In this document: in pieces, positions 5,515-5,534 of the stretch
Numbering within the stretch: the first letter of the stretch is position 1
How the letters are laid out: the number at the start of each line of letters is the position of its first letter
Source of the DNA: Synechococcus sp. CPC35
Lineage (GTDB): Bacteria; Cyanobacteriota; Cyanobacteriia; PCC-6307; Cyanobiaceae
Direction: 5' to 3'
Assembly: GCA_002684175.1 (NCBI GenBank)
Contig: NYUU01000121.1
Coordinates: 1 to 5,534 of the forward strand
Length of the DNA stretch: 5,534 nt
Position numbers and translations under genes: made by a program
The notes under the pieces: model-generated
The model's input: only the letters and a program-made list of their open reading frames with translations
What the model was told of the DNA's origin: nothing
The model's database searches: none

Positions 5515-5534
5515 CTCCGGCGTCCTCCCGCGCA
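5511..5534 (+). CDS. ftsQ: 5' end of a gene, probably ftsQ (partial, cut by window edge)
   Basis: A GTG at 5511 overlaps the TGA of the preceding gene (GTGA) and opens a frame of eight codons (MTPASSRA) to the window end. The residues are too few for recognition. The call rests on gene order: in marine picocyanobacteria, as I recall it, miaB, ddl and a small membrane-protein gene precede ftsQ and ftsZ. FtsQ is a bitopic divisome protein with a short cytoplasmic N-terminus, which this could be. Confidence 0.45.

Noticed and set aside
1..5534. Mobile element, CRISPR array, defence or biosynthetic system
   Set aside because: There are no transposase, integrase or Cas-like frames, no spaced direct repeats and no tRNA with an att-like duplication. 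The genes are core functions.

Overview
The window looks like chromosomal core sequence from a marine picocyanobacterium, most likely Synechococcus or a high-GC Prochlorococcus of the MIT9313 type. The evidence is a high-light-inducible (Hli) chlorophyll-binding protein gene, a GC content of about 60% in sampled stretches of the large genes, and the gene order miaB - ddl - small membrane protein - (ftsQ), which I recall as typical of this group. The species cannot be fixed from sequence alone.

Left part (1-1222): bases 1-240 are AT-rich (about 35% GC by hand count) and hold no convincing gene. Three short genes follow on the minus strand. They encode a 67-residue hypothetical protein (235-438), a 64-residue Hli protein (564-758) and a 75-residue hypothetical protein (995-1222). 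The 75-residue gene is followed by a strong intrinsic terminator (946-970). A weaker terminator-like hairpin follows hli, and an AT-rich hairpin lies at the end of the 67-residue gene.

Middle (1223-2579): a minus-strand gene of the enolase superfamily, probably a dipeptide (L-Ala-D/L-Glu) epimerase, ends inside a block of four imperfect 15-bp tandem repeats. A perfect 11-bp inverted repeat lies about 100 bases downstream of its stop. It is divergent from miaB, with under 80 bp between the start codons.

Right part (2580-5534): a plus-strand run with short gaps. miaB (tRNA ms2i6A37 methylthiotransferase) is followed after 45 bases by ddl (D-Ala-D-Ala ligase). After 22 bases comes a 136-residue single-pass membrane protein of unknown function, whose stop overlaps a GTG start read as the first eight codons of ftsQ. 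The ddl-to-ftsQ part links peptidoglycan precursor synthesis to the divisome. The divergent epimerase would fit murein-peptide recycling, so the neighbourhood has a cell-wall theme with miaB as a housekeeping passenger.

No mobile element, CRISPR array, tRNA or rRNA was seen, and I do not find a clearly new multi-gene system. The items most worth a second look are the unrecognised small genes, the C8 tract at the uncertain miaB start, the 15-bp repeats across the epimerase stop, and the altered specificity-loop residues in the epimerase.
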